A program made the position numbers and the translations under genes. The notes beneath the pieces are model-generated. The model saw only the letters and a program-made list of their open reading frames with translations, was not told the origin of the DNA and searched no databases. From the NCBI GenBank assembly GCA_934167465.1, contig CAKPKR010000002.1:124001-188000 (forward strand): 64,000 nucleotides of DNA, written 5' to 3'. Shown here piece after piece: positions 40,274-50,219 of this stretch (positions are counted from its first letter, which is position 1; each line of letters opens with the position of its first letter). The DNA is from an uncultured Bacilli bacterium. Its GTDB lineage: Bacteria; Bacillota_I; Bacilli_A; RF39; UBA660.

Positions 40274-42674
40274 CTAAATCATGACGAGCTAGTATCGTAG
40301 CAGGTCTTTTTCTTACAACATTAAATACTGGAAATAAACCAATTGCTAAATTAAATATATATATAAATACAATTGAAATTATAACCGTTTTTGGAGCTAC
40401 TAAAAATACATTGTTAAGTTGTTTTATTGTTGACAATACTTTTAATACATATGCAGAAAATATTAAACCTGGAACACTTGCTAGAGTTGTAATGGCAATT
40501 ATTTCACCCATAAACATTTTATAAATATCTATTTTTTTTACTCCTATTCCTCTATAAATACCTATTTCTTTAATCCTTGATAAAAATGATGACCTTATCA
40601 TTAAATATATTTCTATTAATGAAATCAATAAAATTATTCCAGATACTAATAAAGTATTATTTACTGATTCTCTCATTTTAATTTTATATTCATCTTTAGA
40701 AAATTCATAACTATCTCTAATATTTAAATTCATATTTCTAAAATTATCAATTGTTGTTTTTTTATCATTAGAATATATCATCGCATCAGATTTACTCCTA
40801 ATCAAATTATATTTAATTGTATTATTATTAACGAAATAATAATTATAATCATTTTTACTGTAATAATAACCAACTACTGTTAATTTAATATCATTAACTT
40901 TTAAATTTATTTGTTTATTTATAGGCATTTCTTCTTTATTATTTATATTTACAATTACTTCATAGTCATTAGGTAATCTTCCCTCTTTCAATTCTATTTT
41001 ATCGGTAAATAAACTATAATCAAATAAAGTTTTTTCAGTTTCATCAGAATAATCATTAGCTAAAATATTTATAAAAACATCTCTTGATGTATAAATAGAT
41101 GGACTCTTTAAATCTGTAATTCCAACAATTTTAAAAGTGTTCATATTATTAATTAAAACTTCTCTATTTAAAAATTCTTTATAATCAGTAATTCCTGACA
41201 TTTTAATTACTTCATCGTTATCAAAAGCTTTAGTAAGGACTAATTTATCAACTACTATTTCATATTCATTTGTAGGCATTGTTCCTAATAATAAATCATT
41301 TTCTTTAATCAAATTAATATCGGATAATGATCCATTTAATGAAGCTTCTGTACTATTTGTTTGATAAAAATCATTTATTTTTACTTTAAATTTAACATTA
41401 GAATTTCCAGGAATTATATAATTAACATCTTCCATATTTTCATATTTTAGATAATCATCAACTGATATTTTTTTACTAATTAATTTTAAATAATTTTTGT
41501 TTTCTTTAACAAAATTTTCATCTTTGACATTCAAAGTTGCACTTATAGTACTAACAGCATACATTATAAATGCTCCAGATATTAAAAACCCTATTAATAG
41601 TATCTTTTTTAGGAAAGAAAAATCTAATACTTTTTTAAATCCTTTTATTAATAAAGTTATCGGATTTAAAATAGAAGAATATTTCTTTTTAACATTAGTA
41701 TCAATTATGTCTTTGAAATTAAATTCATATTTATCAATATCTTTTTTAGCAATTTTTTTATAATTCTCGTTTACAAATTCAACACTCGAATTTTCATCTA
41801 TTACTTCTATTTTATCTTTAGTATTACTTCTAATATATATATTTCCATTTTTAACAACTAAATCTAATTTTATCTTTTCTTTATTGTCACTATAAACATT
41901 GATATCTATGTCATCTTCTTTTATTTTTACTTCTTCTTTAAAATCTTTCAAGTAAAATCTATTATCTATTTCATAATCTAATTCATCAACATCATCATTT
42001 TGATAATCATTTACTACTTTTCCATCTTTTATTTCAATTATCCTTGAAGCATAAAATTTAGCCAATGATCTTTCATGAGTTACTAATATTACTAGTCGAT
42101 CTTTGGAAATTGCTTTAATTATTTTCATAATTTCTAAAGAATTTTTACTGTCTAGATTACCTGTTGGTTCATCGGCTAAAATAATATTTGGGTCTTTAAC
42201 AATTGCTCTAGCAATCCCTACTCTTTGGCGTTCTCCACCTGATAACATACCTGCTGGTCTTTTTTTGTATCTTAACATTCCAACTTTGTCTAAAACATAC
42301 TCAACTCTTTTTTTTATTTCTGTTTTATTTTTTATTCCTACCATTTTAAGAACTAAAGCAACATTATCGTAAACACTTAAATTATCAATTAATTTATAAT
42401 CTTGGAATATATAGCCAACATTTAAGTTTCTTATTTTATCAACTTTATATGAAAATTTTGAACTTATTTTTTGATTATCAATATATATTTTTCCTTTTTT
42501 AATTTTATCCAAGCCTCCAATAGCATTAAGAAGCGTTGTTTTACCACATCCACTTGGTCCTAATAAAGCAACTAGACCAGTGTCCTCTAAAGTAAGAGAG
42601 GTATTATTAATTACGTGCAATTCATTTTTCTTATGACGATTAAAATATTTATTAACATTAACTAATTCTATCAT
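40269..42674 (-). CDS. ABC transporter, ATPase fused to FtsX-type permease (second of pair)
   Basis: 801 residues. The N-terminal ATPase has Walker A GPSGCGKTT (39-47), signature LSGGERQRVGIAR near 145, DEPTGNLDS near 167 and VTHE near 198. It is followed by a linker rich in charged residues, one span near 355-375, a large extracytoplasmic region, and three spans near 675-790 typical of FtsX/MacB permeases. One chain therefore holds both functions, and the neighbour at 42676 has the same build, so the two may form a heterodimer. The family exports or senses peptides, lipids or antibiotics such as bacitracin. The substrate is unknown. Its ribosome site lies inside the upstream gene's end. Confidence 0.85.
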   Translation of the reverse strand: MIELVNVNKYFNRHKKNELHVINNTSLTLEDTGLVALLGPSGCGKTTLLNAIGGLDKIKKGKIYIDNQKISSKFSYKVDKIRNLNVGYIFQDYKLIDNLSVYDNVALVLKMVGIKNKTEIKKRVEYVLDKVGMLRYKKRPAGMLSGGERQRVGIARAIVKDPNIILADEPTGNLDSKNSLEIMKIIKAISKDRLVILVTHERSLAKFYASRIIEIKDGKVVNDYQNDDVDELDYEIDNRFYLKDFKEEVKIKEDDIDINVYSDNKEKIKLDLVVKNGNIYIRSNTKDKIEVIDENSSVEFVNENYKKIAKKDIDKYEFNFKDIIDTNVKKKYSSILNPITLLIKGFKKVLDFSFLKKILLIGFLISGAFIMYAVSTISATLNVKDENFVKENKNYLKLISKKISVDDYLKYENMEDVNYIIPGNSNVKFKVKINDFYQTNSTEASLNGSLSDINLIKENDLLLGTMPTNEYEIVVDKLVLTKAFDNDEVIKMSGITDYKEFLNREVLINNMNTFKIVGITDLKSPSIYTSRDVFINILANDYSDETEKTLFDYSLFTDKIELKEGRLPNDYEVIVNINNKEEMPINKQINLKVNDIKLTVVGYYYSKNDYNYYFVNNNTIKYNLIRSKSDAMIYSNDKKTTIDNFRNMNLNIRDSYEFSKDEYKIKMRESVNNTLLVSGIILLISLIEIYLMIRSSFLSRIKEIGIYRGIGVKKIDIYKMFMGEIIAITTLASVPGLIFSAYVLKVLSTIKQLNNVFLVAPKTVIISIVFIYIFNLAIGLFPVFNVVRKRPATILARHDLD

Positions 42675-42675
42675 T

Positions 42676-44886
42676 TTATACCTCCTCTTTCATTGTACTT
42701 ATCGCACTTTTTTTGAATAATTTTTTTGCGAATTTTAAGCTTATTAAATATGACATAGCTAACAATATAATGTATAAAATTATATAATCATTTAAAGTTA
42801 AGTATTCAAGAATTGTTTTAACAAATTTAACATTTATTACTTTGATTTTATCTAAATAAATAAATAGAATGAATGAAAAATAAGCTATATTAGATACGAT
42901 TAATAATTCCATTATCAATAATTGTTTTGATATTCGTTTTGTAGCACCTAACATTCTTAATGTCGAAAAATACACATTTCTTGATTTTAAAATTACTCTT
43001 ATTACAAAGTAAGATATAAAGAATAATGCTATAACTAAAATCATTGTTACTGTTGTACTCATAATTTTTATTACTTGAGTTGCACCATAATTTACTAAAG
43101 TATCCTTTACTTTTAAAGTTTTATATCCCATATCTTCTAATGTGTTTGCTACCTCATCGGTTAATTTATAACTAGTAGCAAAAACACTACTTTGATAATT
43201 ACCTTTATTAAATAAGTTATTGTAATCATTAGGACTTATAAAGATTATTCCGTTATTATTTTCATAGTCGTTAATTCCCAGTAAATAATTAATATTCCAT
43301 TTATAATATGTATTCATAATATTTAAGTTTAAAGTTTCATTATAATATAAATTGTTTACTTCAATAGTAATATTTTTATTGATACAATATTCATATGGAC
43401 AATAGCTATTTAAATCACTTGATATATAAGCATTTCCGTCTGGAACATTGGAATTATACATTATTTTAAAATTAGGATTATAAAAATTAGATTGATAGTA
43501 TTTATCCATAAATAATACTTTAATATCACTATATCTTTGATTAATTTGAAATTGATATTTATTTATTTGGTTTTGATTTAAATATATTATATTATTATAA
43601 GATGCATCATTATTATATTTAATTCCTACTATTTTATATTTATCATTACTTGTTTCACCTGTATTATAATCTTGAGTAAATAATTCTTTTTCTAATAAAC
43701 TTTCACCTAAATCACCAATATAATAATCATTACGATTTCCTTCAATTATTACCTCATCATCATTTTTAGGCATTCTTCCTAGGTCTAGTTTACCTCTAAA
43801 ATTTTCAATACTATTTACTGTTCCATCAATCCAAAAATTATTATTATCGGTTAAATTTATATTACTATCTAATAACAAATCATTTGAAACAATATAATCT
43901 ACTCCGTTTATTTGTTTTATTTTTTCATAATCCTCAGAATTAAAAGCAGATTTATCTTTTTTCTTAATTACTATTCTTGTATCTTTAAGATTTGTAAATA
44001 CATAATTAGAACCTGATTTATCAGCAATATATTGTTGTTCTTTAAAAGAAGCATATTCACTTATAATTGCTACCGTAATAAATAGATAAACTGCTAATAT
44101 AAGTAAAAATTTAGGTATTATATTAAATGTATTTCTAAGTGCTATACGAAGTTTATTAAAAAATGTAATATTTTTATAATTCATTATTTTAGGTTCTATA
44201 TAAGACTGTTCTTTTATTATTTTATCCTCTAATACTTTACCATCATGCATTTTTATTTTTCTTGTAACATATTTTTCTACTTGTTCATAATTATGTGTTA
44301 CAATTATAACTAATTTATCTTTAGAAATTTCACTTAATAGTTTTATGATTTCCGTTGCTGATTTACTATCTAGATTACCTGTTGGTTCATCAGCAATAAT
44401 AATTGGCGTATTTTTAGCTAGTGCTCTAGCAATTGCGACTCTTTGTTTTTGGCCACCAGATAATTTAGATACTTTGGTGTTTCTAAATTTATATAAATTT
44501 ACTTTTTTAATTAATTCTAATACTTGTTTTTTTATTTCTTTCTTTTTCTTTCCATTTAATAATAATACTAATTCGATATTTTGATATACTGTATAACTAT
44601 TTACTAAATTGAAGTTTTGAAAAATATTTCCAATATATTTTCTTCGATATTCTTCAAAATCTTTTTCTGTAAAATGGCTTGTTTCTTCACCATTTATATA
44701 CATTTCCCCTTCTTCGTAGGTATCTAGTCCACTTATAATATTTAATAAAGTTGATTTACCACTACCTGATTCACCGGTTATAGCAACAAATTCACCCATA
44801 TTAAATTCTAAACTTACTTTATTAAAACCACTTGCTATTACACCTTTACTATAATAGAATTTTGATACATTTTTTAATTTTATCAT
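42676..44886 (-). CDS. ABC transporter, ATPase fused to FtsX-type permease (first of pair)
   Basis: 736 residues with the same plan as the next gene: Walker A GESGSGKST (38-46), LSGGQKQRVAIAR near 141, ADEPTGNLDSKSA near 163, VTHN near 195. A span near 255-275 is followed by a Tyr- and Asn-rich outer domain of about 350 residues and three C-terminal spans. The outer domain differs from that of the partner, as expected if they recognise something together. GGGAGG precedes the ATG. A promoter region with inverted half-sites lies upstream at 44908-44949, suggesting regulated expression. Confidence 0.85.
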   Translation of the reverse strand: MIKLKNVSKFYYSKGVIASGFNKVSLEFNMGEFVAITGESGSGKSTLLNIISGLDTYEEGEMYINGEETSHFTEKDFEEYRRKYIGNIFQNFNLVNSYTVYQNIELVLLLNGKKKKEIKKQVLELIKKVNLYKFRNTKVSKLSGGQKQRVAIARALAKNTPIIIADEPTGNLDSKSATEIIKLLSEISKDKLVIIVTHNYEQVEKYVTRKIKMHDGKVLEDKIIKEQSYIEPKIMNYKNITFFNKLRIALRNTFNIIPKFLLILAVYLFITVAIISEYASFKEQQYIADKSGSNYVFTNLKDTRIVIKKKDKSAFNSEDYEKIKQINGVDYIVSNDLLLDSNINLTDNNNFWIDGTVNSIENFRGKLDLGRMPKNDDEVIIEGNRNDYYIGDLGESLLEKELFTQDYNTGETSNDKYKIVGIKYNNDASYNNIIYLNQNQINKYQFQINQRYSDIKVLFMDKYYQSNFYNPNFKIMYNSNVPDGNAYISSDLNSYCPYEYCINKNITIEVNNLYYNETLNLNIMNTYYKWNINYLLGINDYENNNGIIFISPNDYNNLFNKGNYQSSVFATSYKLTDEVANTLEDMGYKTLKVKDTLVNYGATQVIKIMSTTVTMILVIALFFISYFVIRVILKSRNVYFSTLRMLGATKRISKQLLIMELLIVSNIAYFSFILFIYLDKIKVINVKFVKTILEYLTLNDYIILYIILLAMSYLISLKFAKKLFKKSAISTMKEEV

Positions 44887-44907
44887 TTTGTCCTCCCATA
44901 CATTATA

Positions 44908-44949
44908 TGACTATATAATTAGATTATTTTTTATGTAATTATATAACTA
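44908..44949. promoter_or_regulatory. inverted half-sites upstream of the ABC transporter pair
   Basis: TGACTATATAATT (44908-44920) and AATTATATAACTA (44937-44949) are inverted copies with two mismatches, 16 bases apart. They may be a repressor site or overlapping -10 sequences. The low complexity of the region makes this uncertain. Confidence 0.4.
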
Positions 44950-45005
44950 TCTAAATTAATAATTATATCATCTAATATAATTATACAAAAAAAGCAGCAT
45001 AAAGT

Positions 45006-46970
45006 CTACTTTAATATTTCTATTATATTATTTGCTGTTTCTTCGACACCATATTTGTCAACATTAAATGATGCGTCATAATTACTAAAATCTTTCCAAT
45101 CTCTTCCCGTATAAAATTTATAATGTTTTGCTCTTTCTCTATTTATTTCATTTATTTCTTTTAAAGCATTTTTTTCTGTTAATCCATAATATTTTATAGT
45201 TCTTTTTATTTTAGAATCTAAATCACTATATAAAAATATTTTTATTGCATTTTTATTATCTTTTAAAATATAGTCTGCACATCTTCCTACTATAACACAG
45301 GAACTTTTAGCCAAAGATTTAATTACCTTTTGTTCTGCTATAAATAATCTATCATCATTATTATTAACATAATTAGCGGATTTTTTATTTTGGTCTATTT
45401 CTTCAATGTATTTTTCTGAAAGTCCAGATTTTTTAGCAGCTAATGATATTAACTCTTTGTCATAAAAAGGTATTCCTAATTGTTCAGCAACTAATTTTCC
45501 AACAAATCTACCTCCAGAGCCATATTCTCTAGATATAGTTATAACAATATGTTTTCCATTATATGTTGTTTTTTGCTCAGTATTTTCTTTTATATTTTTC
45601 ATTTCATTAATACCTAATTTTTTATATTCTGATTCAAGAATAAATATTGTTATTATAAAGCAGATTACATCTGCAATACATCCAGCATATAAAACGCCAT
45701 ATATTCCCTTATTTAAAACAAAAGCTAAAAATAAAGAAATTGGTATCAGTAAAATAATTTGTCTAATAAAAGTAACCGCAGTTGATTTTACAACATTACC
45801 TAATGATTGAATAACAATACTTGTTGTCATTTCTAGAGCATTTAAAGAAATTACTAGTAAAAAACTATGGCACATTAAAGTAGCAAATTCCATAAATAAA
45901 TCGTATGATGGATCGCTACTTGATATAAATATTCCTGCAAGTTGTTTTGGAAACAAAATAAATATGATATTAAAAATAATTCCAATAATAAAATTAATTA
46001 TTAAAACTTTTTTAATTGTTTCTTTAACTCTTAATTCATTTCCGGCTCCATAATTAAATCCAATAATTGGTTGAGATCCAATTGATATTCCTAAAACTGT
46101 AGAAATATATAAACTATTTATTTTTGATATAACTCCATATACAGATAATGGAATATCTGATCCAAACTTAGTATTATTTCCTAGTTTAGTCATTATATTA
46201 TTCATAAAAATAAATAATACTAGTATAGTTGCTTGAGTTATAAATGAAGAAAGTCCTAGAGATAATATTTTAAATATATTTTTATCAATTTTAAAATCAT
46301 TTTTAGTTAATTTTACTGACTTTATTTTTCTCAAATAAATGATTGCGATTACAAATGAAACAAATTGACCTATTACGGTTGCAATAGCGCCACCCTTTAC
46401 ACCCATATCAAATCCAAAAATAAATATTGGATCTAAAATAATATTAATAATTGCTCCAACAACCAACATTATCATTGAATATTTAGGCGATCCATCTGCT
46501 CTAATTATACTTGAAAACGATGAATAAATTAACATAAATGGAGCCCCTATAATTATTATTCTTCCATAATCAATTGCATATTTGTATACATTTTCTGTAC
46601 ATCCAAATATGTAAACTAATTGTGGTAAAAATACATAAGCAATTATACTTATTAAAATGGAAATAATTATAGATAAACTAACTGCTTGTCCAATATTTTT
46701 AGCCGCTGTTTTTTTATCATTTTCTCCTAGTTTTAGTGACAAACTTGCTGCAGCTCCATTTCCAATTAACCCTGCTATAGCATTAAAAATTATAACTAAT
46801 GGAAATATTACATTAGTAGCTGCATTTCCTAATGTACCCACACCTTTACCAATAAATATTTGGTCAACAATATTATAAACAGAATTTATAAGCATACTAA
46901 TTACACAAGGTATAGAAAATGCTACTAACAATTTGTTTATTTTTTCTTTCCCTAGATTTAATTCTTTCAT
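45006..46970 (-). CDS. MATE-family efflux protein fused to a cytidylate kinase-like domain
   Basis: 654 residues. The first ~450 form a MATE transporter with twelve spans (VISMLINSVYNIVDQIFIGKGVGTLGNAA; ADGSPKYSMIMLVVGAIINIILDPIFIFGFDMGVKGGAIATVIGQ; the second half is repeated in kind). From about residue 473 a soluble domain begins: HIVITISREYGSGGRFVGKLVAEQLGIPFYD, then VIVGRCADYIL and LYSDLDSKIKRTI, with GRDWKDFSNYDASFNVD at the end. This matches the cytidylate kinase-like family. The frame is continuous, so the fusion is real in this sequence. It may couple nucleotide state to export of drugs or metabolites; that is inference. Confidence 0.88.
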   Translation of the reverse strand: MKELNLGKEKINKLLVAFSIPCVISMLINSVYNIVDQIFIGKGVGTLGNAATNVIFPLVIIFNAIAGLIGNGAAASLSLKLGENDKKTAAKNIGQAVSLSIIISILISIIAYVFLPQLVYIFGCTENVYKYAIDYGRIIIIGAPFMLIYSSFSSIIRADGSPKYSMIMLVVGAIINIILDPIFIFGFDMGVKGGAIATVIGQFVSFVIAIIYLRKIKSVKLTKNDFKIDKNIFKILSLGLSSFITQATILVLFIFMNNIMTKLGNNTKFGSDIPLSVYGVISKINSLYISTVLGISIGSQPIIGFNYGAGNELRVKETIKKVLIINFIIGIIFNIIFILFPKQLAGIFISSSDPSYDLFMEFATLMCHSFLLVISLNALEMTTSIVIQSLGNVVKSTAVTFIRQIILLIPISLFLAFVLNKGIYGVLYAGCIADVICFIITIFILESEYKKLGINEMKNIKENTEQKTTYNGKHIVITISREYGSGGRFVGKLVAEQLGIPFYDKELISLAAKKSGLSEKYIEEIDQNKKSANYVNNNDDRLFIAEQKVIKSLAKSSCVIVGRCADYILKDNKNAIKIFLYSDLDSKIKRTIKYYGLTEKNALKEINEINRERAKHYKFYTGRDWKDFSNYDASFNVDKYGVEETANNIIEILK

Positions 46971-47092
46971 AATTTACCTCCAAAATAAAACAGTCTATTT
47001 TTCAAGACTTGTTCATTGTATCACAAATATTTTTTTTATGTAAGTTTTTTTTTAGATTTTTTTAACTAATTTTATAGTGACTAATTATGTCT

Positions 47093-47629
47093 TTATTTTT
47101 TATACATAAAGCATTCTTTATCGTGTGAATAGATAACACCTATTGCTTGTAAATACGAATAAATTATTGTACTACCAACAAATTTCATACCTCTTTTTTT
47201 TAAATCTTTTGATATTTTATCAGATAATTCATTAGTTGTTTTATCTATTTCATAAATTGGTTTTTCATTAGTAAATTTTTTTAAATAATTATAAAAATTG
47301 CCATATTCTTTTTGAATTTCTTTAAACATTTTAGCATTATTAATACTCATTTTTATTTTTAGTTTATTTCTAATTATACTTTTATTTTGTAATAATTCAT
47401 TTATTTTACAGTCATCATATAAACAAATTTTATCTATATCAAAATTATCATAGCATTTTCTAAATTCTTCTCTTTTATTTAGAACACATTCCCAAGATAA
47501 TCCTGCTTGAAAAGATTCCAAAATAAGCATTTCAAATAAGTATTTTTCATCAAAATTTGGTCTGCACCATTCATAATCGTGATATTCAATATATTTAGGA
47601 TTTTTTAAATTACACCATTTACATCTCAT
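47093..47629 (-). CDS. tag: DNA-3-methyladenine glycosylase I
   Basis: 178 residues. The start MRCKWCN, then YHDYEW, LILESFQAGLSWECVLNKREEFR and IIRNKLKIKMSINNAK match Tag, which removes 3-methyladenine from alkylated DNA. The zinc-binding residues are in place: Cys3, His17 region (YHD) and the C-terminal H and C of YSHDKECF. The ribosome site is weak; a GAGG lies too far upstream, so another signal or low expression is likely. The neighbours are unrelated. Confidence 0.93.
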   Translation of the reverse strand: MRCKWCNLKNPKYIEYHDYEWCRPNFDEKYLFEMLILESFQAGLSWECVLNKREEFRKCYDNFDIDKICLYDDCKINELLQNKSIIRNKLKIKMSINNAKMFKEIQKEYGNFYNYLKKFTNEKPIYEIDKTTNELSDKISKDLKKRGMKFVGSTIIYSYLQAIGVIYSHDKECFMYKK

Positions 47630-47779
47630 AATTTGAACTATATAAATCTCTTCCTCTCAATTATTATCAAGTCTAAACGTTTTTTAAATATTTTAAGATT
47701 AAATGTATTGTATTATAACTATAACTAGTATAATTATAAAATATATGTAGGTTATGATATTATCTCAAGATAGGCTTTT

Positions 47780-48430
47780 TTAATTAATTCTATAATGACC
47801 AATTACATCCTTATGATGTTCTAATATATCTTCTTCATAATATTTCTGATATGGGTTAGCATGATGAATAATAAAATTTATTCCTTTATAATTCCTTTTA
47901 TCAGATACAATACCAATATGTCTTTTAAAAACTACGATATCTCCGCCTTGCCATTCTTCTATTTTTTTTATATCAGTTGTTAATTTTATTGCGTTATAGT
48001 CAAAATAAATTTTTAAATTTGATACTCTTCTAAAATCAATATTTTTATCTATCACATCAATATCATATAAATTTCTATTTGCTTTAATATGTTCATTAAC
48101 AAGTTCTCTTAAATCATAGCCAGCATCTTTAAGAGCAAAAGCAACAACATCAGTACAAACTCCATATTCATCATCTGGATAACCATTATCATAGTATTTA
48201 CTTTTATATTTTGGTCTAGTAGATATATATTTTCTTGTATTCATTAATATATCTGTTTGATCATTAATTCCATCATTATCCTTATCTATATCACTAACAT
48301 AAGTTTTAATATTAAAAAATTTATTATTATATTTTCTGTGAGGTATAAAATTAAAGTAATAAAGAAAGTATAAGATAATTAGCAAAACTATTGTAATAAC
48401 AATCAAAATAATTAATCTTTTCCTTTTCAT
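47780..48430 (-). CDS. membrane-anchored DUF1287 protein with a calcium-type loop
   Basis: 216 residues. One N-terminal span (about 6-28), then SDIDKDNDGINDQTDI, an Asp-rich loop like those of dockerin or thrombospondin type 3 repeats that bind calcium. The DUF1287 core follows: YYDNGYPDDEYGVCTDVVAFALKDAGYDL, DKNIDFRRVSNLKIYF, GGDIVVFKRHIGIVSD, and GHYRIN at the end. The Cys and His suggest a papain/NlpC-like hydrolase acting outside the membrane. Substrate unknown. Confidence 0.8.
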   Translation of the reverse strand: MKRKRLIILIVITIVLLIILYFLYYFNFIPHRKYNNKFFNIKTYVSDIDKDNDGINDQTDILMNTRKYISTRPKYKSKYYDNGYPDDEYGVCTDVVAFALKDAGYDLRELVNEHIKANRNLYDIDVIDKNIDFRRVSNLKIYFDYNAIKLTTDIKKIEEWQGGDIVVFKRHIGIVSDKRNYKGINFIIHHANPYQKYYEEDILEHHKDVIGHYRIN

Positions 48431-48519
48431 AACTCATATTCTCATTTCTAATTTTATCATTTATTCATTCTTTTTTCCATATTATGATATTCACCTTCTA
48501 ACACTTTTAAAATAATTTT

Positions 48520-49731
48520 TTATAACATATTTCTTAACTTTATTACACATACATTCTCTACATGATATGTCCTACTAAACATATCAACTGGTGTTATTTC
48601 TAGACAATCATATTTTTCACTTAATAATTTTAGATCACGCGCTAAAGTAATAGGATCACAAGAAACATACACTATTTTTTCAGGACTAATTTTTAATAAA
48701 TAACTAATTGTATTTTTGTCTAATCCACTTCTTGGAGGGTCAACGACTACTGTATCAAAAGAATCAATATCATTAAATAAAGCAACATCTTTACATATAA
48801 AATTAATATTATTAATTCTGTTTAATTCTTTATTTTTAATAGCATCTTTAACAGCATAATTATTTATTTCTATTCCTAAAACTTTATTACAAACATTACT
48901 TAAAAAAATTCCAATGGTACCTGTGCCACAATATAAATCTAATAAATAATTAGAATTTCCAACATATTCTAAAACTTTACTATATAAATTATATGCTCCA
49001 TTTGTATTAACTTGAAAAAATGAATCAGGAGAAATAAAAAATGAATAATCACCAATTTTATCTATTATGTAACCATTACCATATAATATTTTATATTTCT
49101 CATCAAATAAAATAACTGTATTTACTATTTTTTTTAATGGAGAAATATCTGTATTAAATATACCATTAGTTTTGAAAACAACCATTGATTCATCTAGATT
49201 CTTGCTAGTTCTTACAACAATTTGATAAATATTATTTAAGTTTAATTTTTTTAAAACTTTTAAAATTTCATTTATTTTTTCATCAACTAATAAACATTTA
49301 TCTATAGGAACTATTTCATAACTTTTTTCTTTATAAAAGCCAATATTTTCTTTTACTTGAAATGTAGCTTTATTTCTGTAATTATATTCATTATTAGGAA
49401 TTATTTTTTTTACAATATTTGAATTTAAATTAGTAAATTTAGTTATAATTTCTTTGACTTTATTTTCTTTATAAATTAATTCATCTTCATAAGACATGTG
49501 TAGCAAATTACAACCACCACATAAATTGTTACATTTAATATCTATTCGTTTAGAACTTTTTTCTAATAAACTAACTACAATAGCTTCTCTTATTTTTTTT
49601 GTATTTTTAACTATTTTGATTTTTACTTTTTCACCAATTAAGGTATTTGGAACAAAAGTTATTATTCCATCAGTAAAACATATTCCTCTTCCTTGATGGT
49701 CTAACTTTTCTATTTCAACTACATATTCCAT
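48520..49731 (-). CDS. 23S rRNA (uracil-5-)-methyltransferase, RlmD/RlmCD type
   Basis: 403 residues. An N-terminal TRAM domain (about 1-57) is followed by the iron-sulfur Cys set C67-NNL-C71-GG-C74, with a further Cys near 147. The methyltransferase domain has DLYCGTGTIGIF near 268, VVDPPRSGLD near 312, and the catalytic Cys in VYVSCDPITLARDL near 356. It methylates specific uridines of 23S rRNA with S-adenosylmethionine. Whether it modifies U1939, U747 or both (as RlmCD in Bacillus) cannot be told. GGTGATTTT precedes the ATG. Confidence 0.92.
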   Translation of the reverse strand: MEYVVEIEKLDHQGRGICFTDGIITFVPNTLIGEKVKIKIVKNTKKIREAIVVSLLEKSSKRIDIKCNNLCGGCNLLHMSYEDELIYKENKVKEIITKFTNLNSNIVKKIIPNNEYNYRNKATFQVKENIGFYKEKSYEIVPIDKCLLVDEKINEILKVLKKLNLNNIYQIVVRTSKNLDESMVVFKTNGIFNTDISPLKKIVNTVILFDEKYKILYGNGYIIDKIGDYSFFISPDSFFQVNTNGAYNLYSKVLEYVGNSNYLLDLYCGTGTIGIFLSNVCNKVLGIEINNYAVKDAIKNKELNRINNINFICKDVALFNDIDSFDTVVVDPPRSGLDKNTISYLLKISPEKIVYVSCDPITLARDLKLLSEKYDCLEITPVDMFSRTYHVENVCVIKLRNML

Positions 49732-49793
49732 AAAATCACCATTTTAATTATATCACAATTTACATATTCTTGAACATTACTATAAAATTCAAC

Positions 49794-49822
49794 TTGATAA
49801 AGTATTTTCTTTATGATAAAAT
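49794..49822 (+). promoter_or_regulatory. promoter of the structured element at 49.8 kb
   Basis: TTGATA (49794-49799), 17-base spacer, TAAAAT (49817-49822). Transcription would begin just before the first hairpin of the element. Confidence 0.55.
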
Positions 49823-49942
49823 GTTTATAGCAAATGTATTTTGCATATAATAAAAAATGGAACATTCAATTTTGCAATGTTGAATGTCTACCAATATTAG
49901 TGGAGACATTTAATTTCTTATGAAATTAAGTGTCATTTTTTT
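49823..49942 (+). ncRNA. structured RNA-like left terminus (copy B)
   Basis: Hairpin GCAAA/TTTGC (49830-49844), linker ATATAATAAAAAATGGAAC, ACATTCAA/TTGAATGT (49862-49887 region), box GTCTACC (49886-49892), and terminator hairpin GACATTTAATTTC/GAAATTAAGTGTC (49905-49934) with seven T. Compared with copy A, the first, second and last stems differ in sequence but keep pairing, which supports a selected RNA fold. AATGTCT can alternatively pair with AGACATT (49904-49910). Confidence 0.6.
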
Positions 49943-50040
49943 ATTACTAAAACTAATAAGTTTAAAAGTAGTAAAATGGGTGAAATATAGCGAAGCAATC
50001 TTATGTTGTATTCGCGTTTTTTCAAATTCTCAACCCCCTT

Positions 50041-50119
50041 TCTTTTTTAAGATAAGAGGTAGACACTCAACAATTGAATATTCCTTAATTATTATATCAA
50101 ACATATGTTCATATTACAA
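50041..50119 (-). ncRNA. structured right terminus with promoter (copy B right)
   Basis: On the minus strand TTGTAA (50114-50119), 17 bases, TATAAT (50091-50096) form a good promoter. It is followed by GGAATATTCAA-TTG-TTGAGT, the box GTGTCTACC (50058-50066), and TCTTATCTTAAAAAAGA. Transcription would run inward, towards the left terminus. No clear terminator follows. Confidence 0.5.
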
Positions 50120-50219
50120 TAAATTAAATTTAAAAATTTAATTTATTTTTTTTAATCACAAATATATTCAATAACATAATTTATATTTTTTTGGACATTA
50201 CTATATTAGGTGAATATTT

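Larger units (their letters stand above)
49823..50119. mobile_element. short element with the same inverted termini, no coding interior
   Basis: Left terminus as in copy A and right terminus as in copy C (GATAAGAGGTAGACAC...), separated by about 110 bases with no gene. GGAACATTCAA...TTGAATGTCTACC at the left and the inverted GGAATATTCAATTGTTGAGTGTCTACC-type sequence (50058-50084) at the right are imperfect inverted repeats. It looks like a miniature derivative of the island at 27.5-29.5 kb. It fills most of the 49732-50219 gap between genes; nothing else is seen there. Confidence 0.5.
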
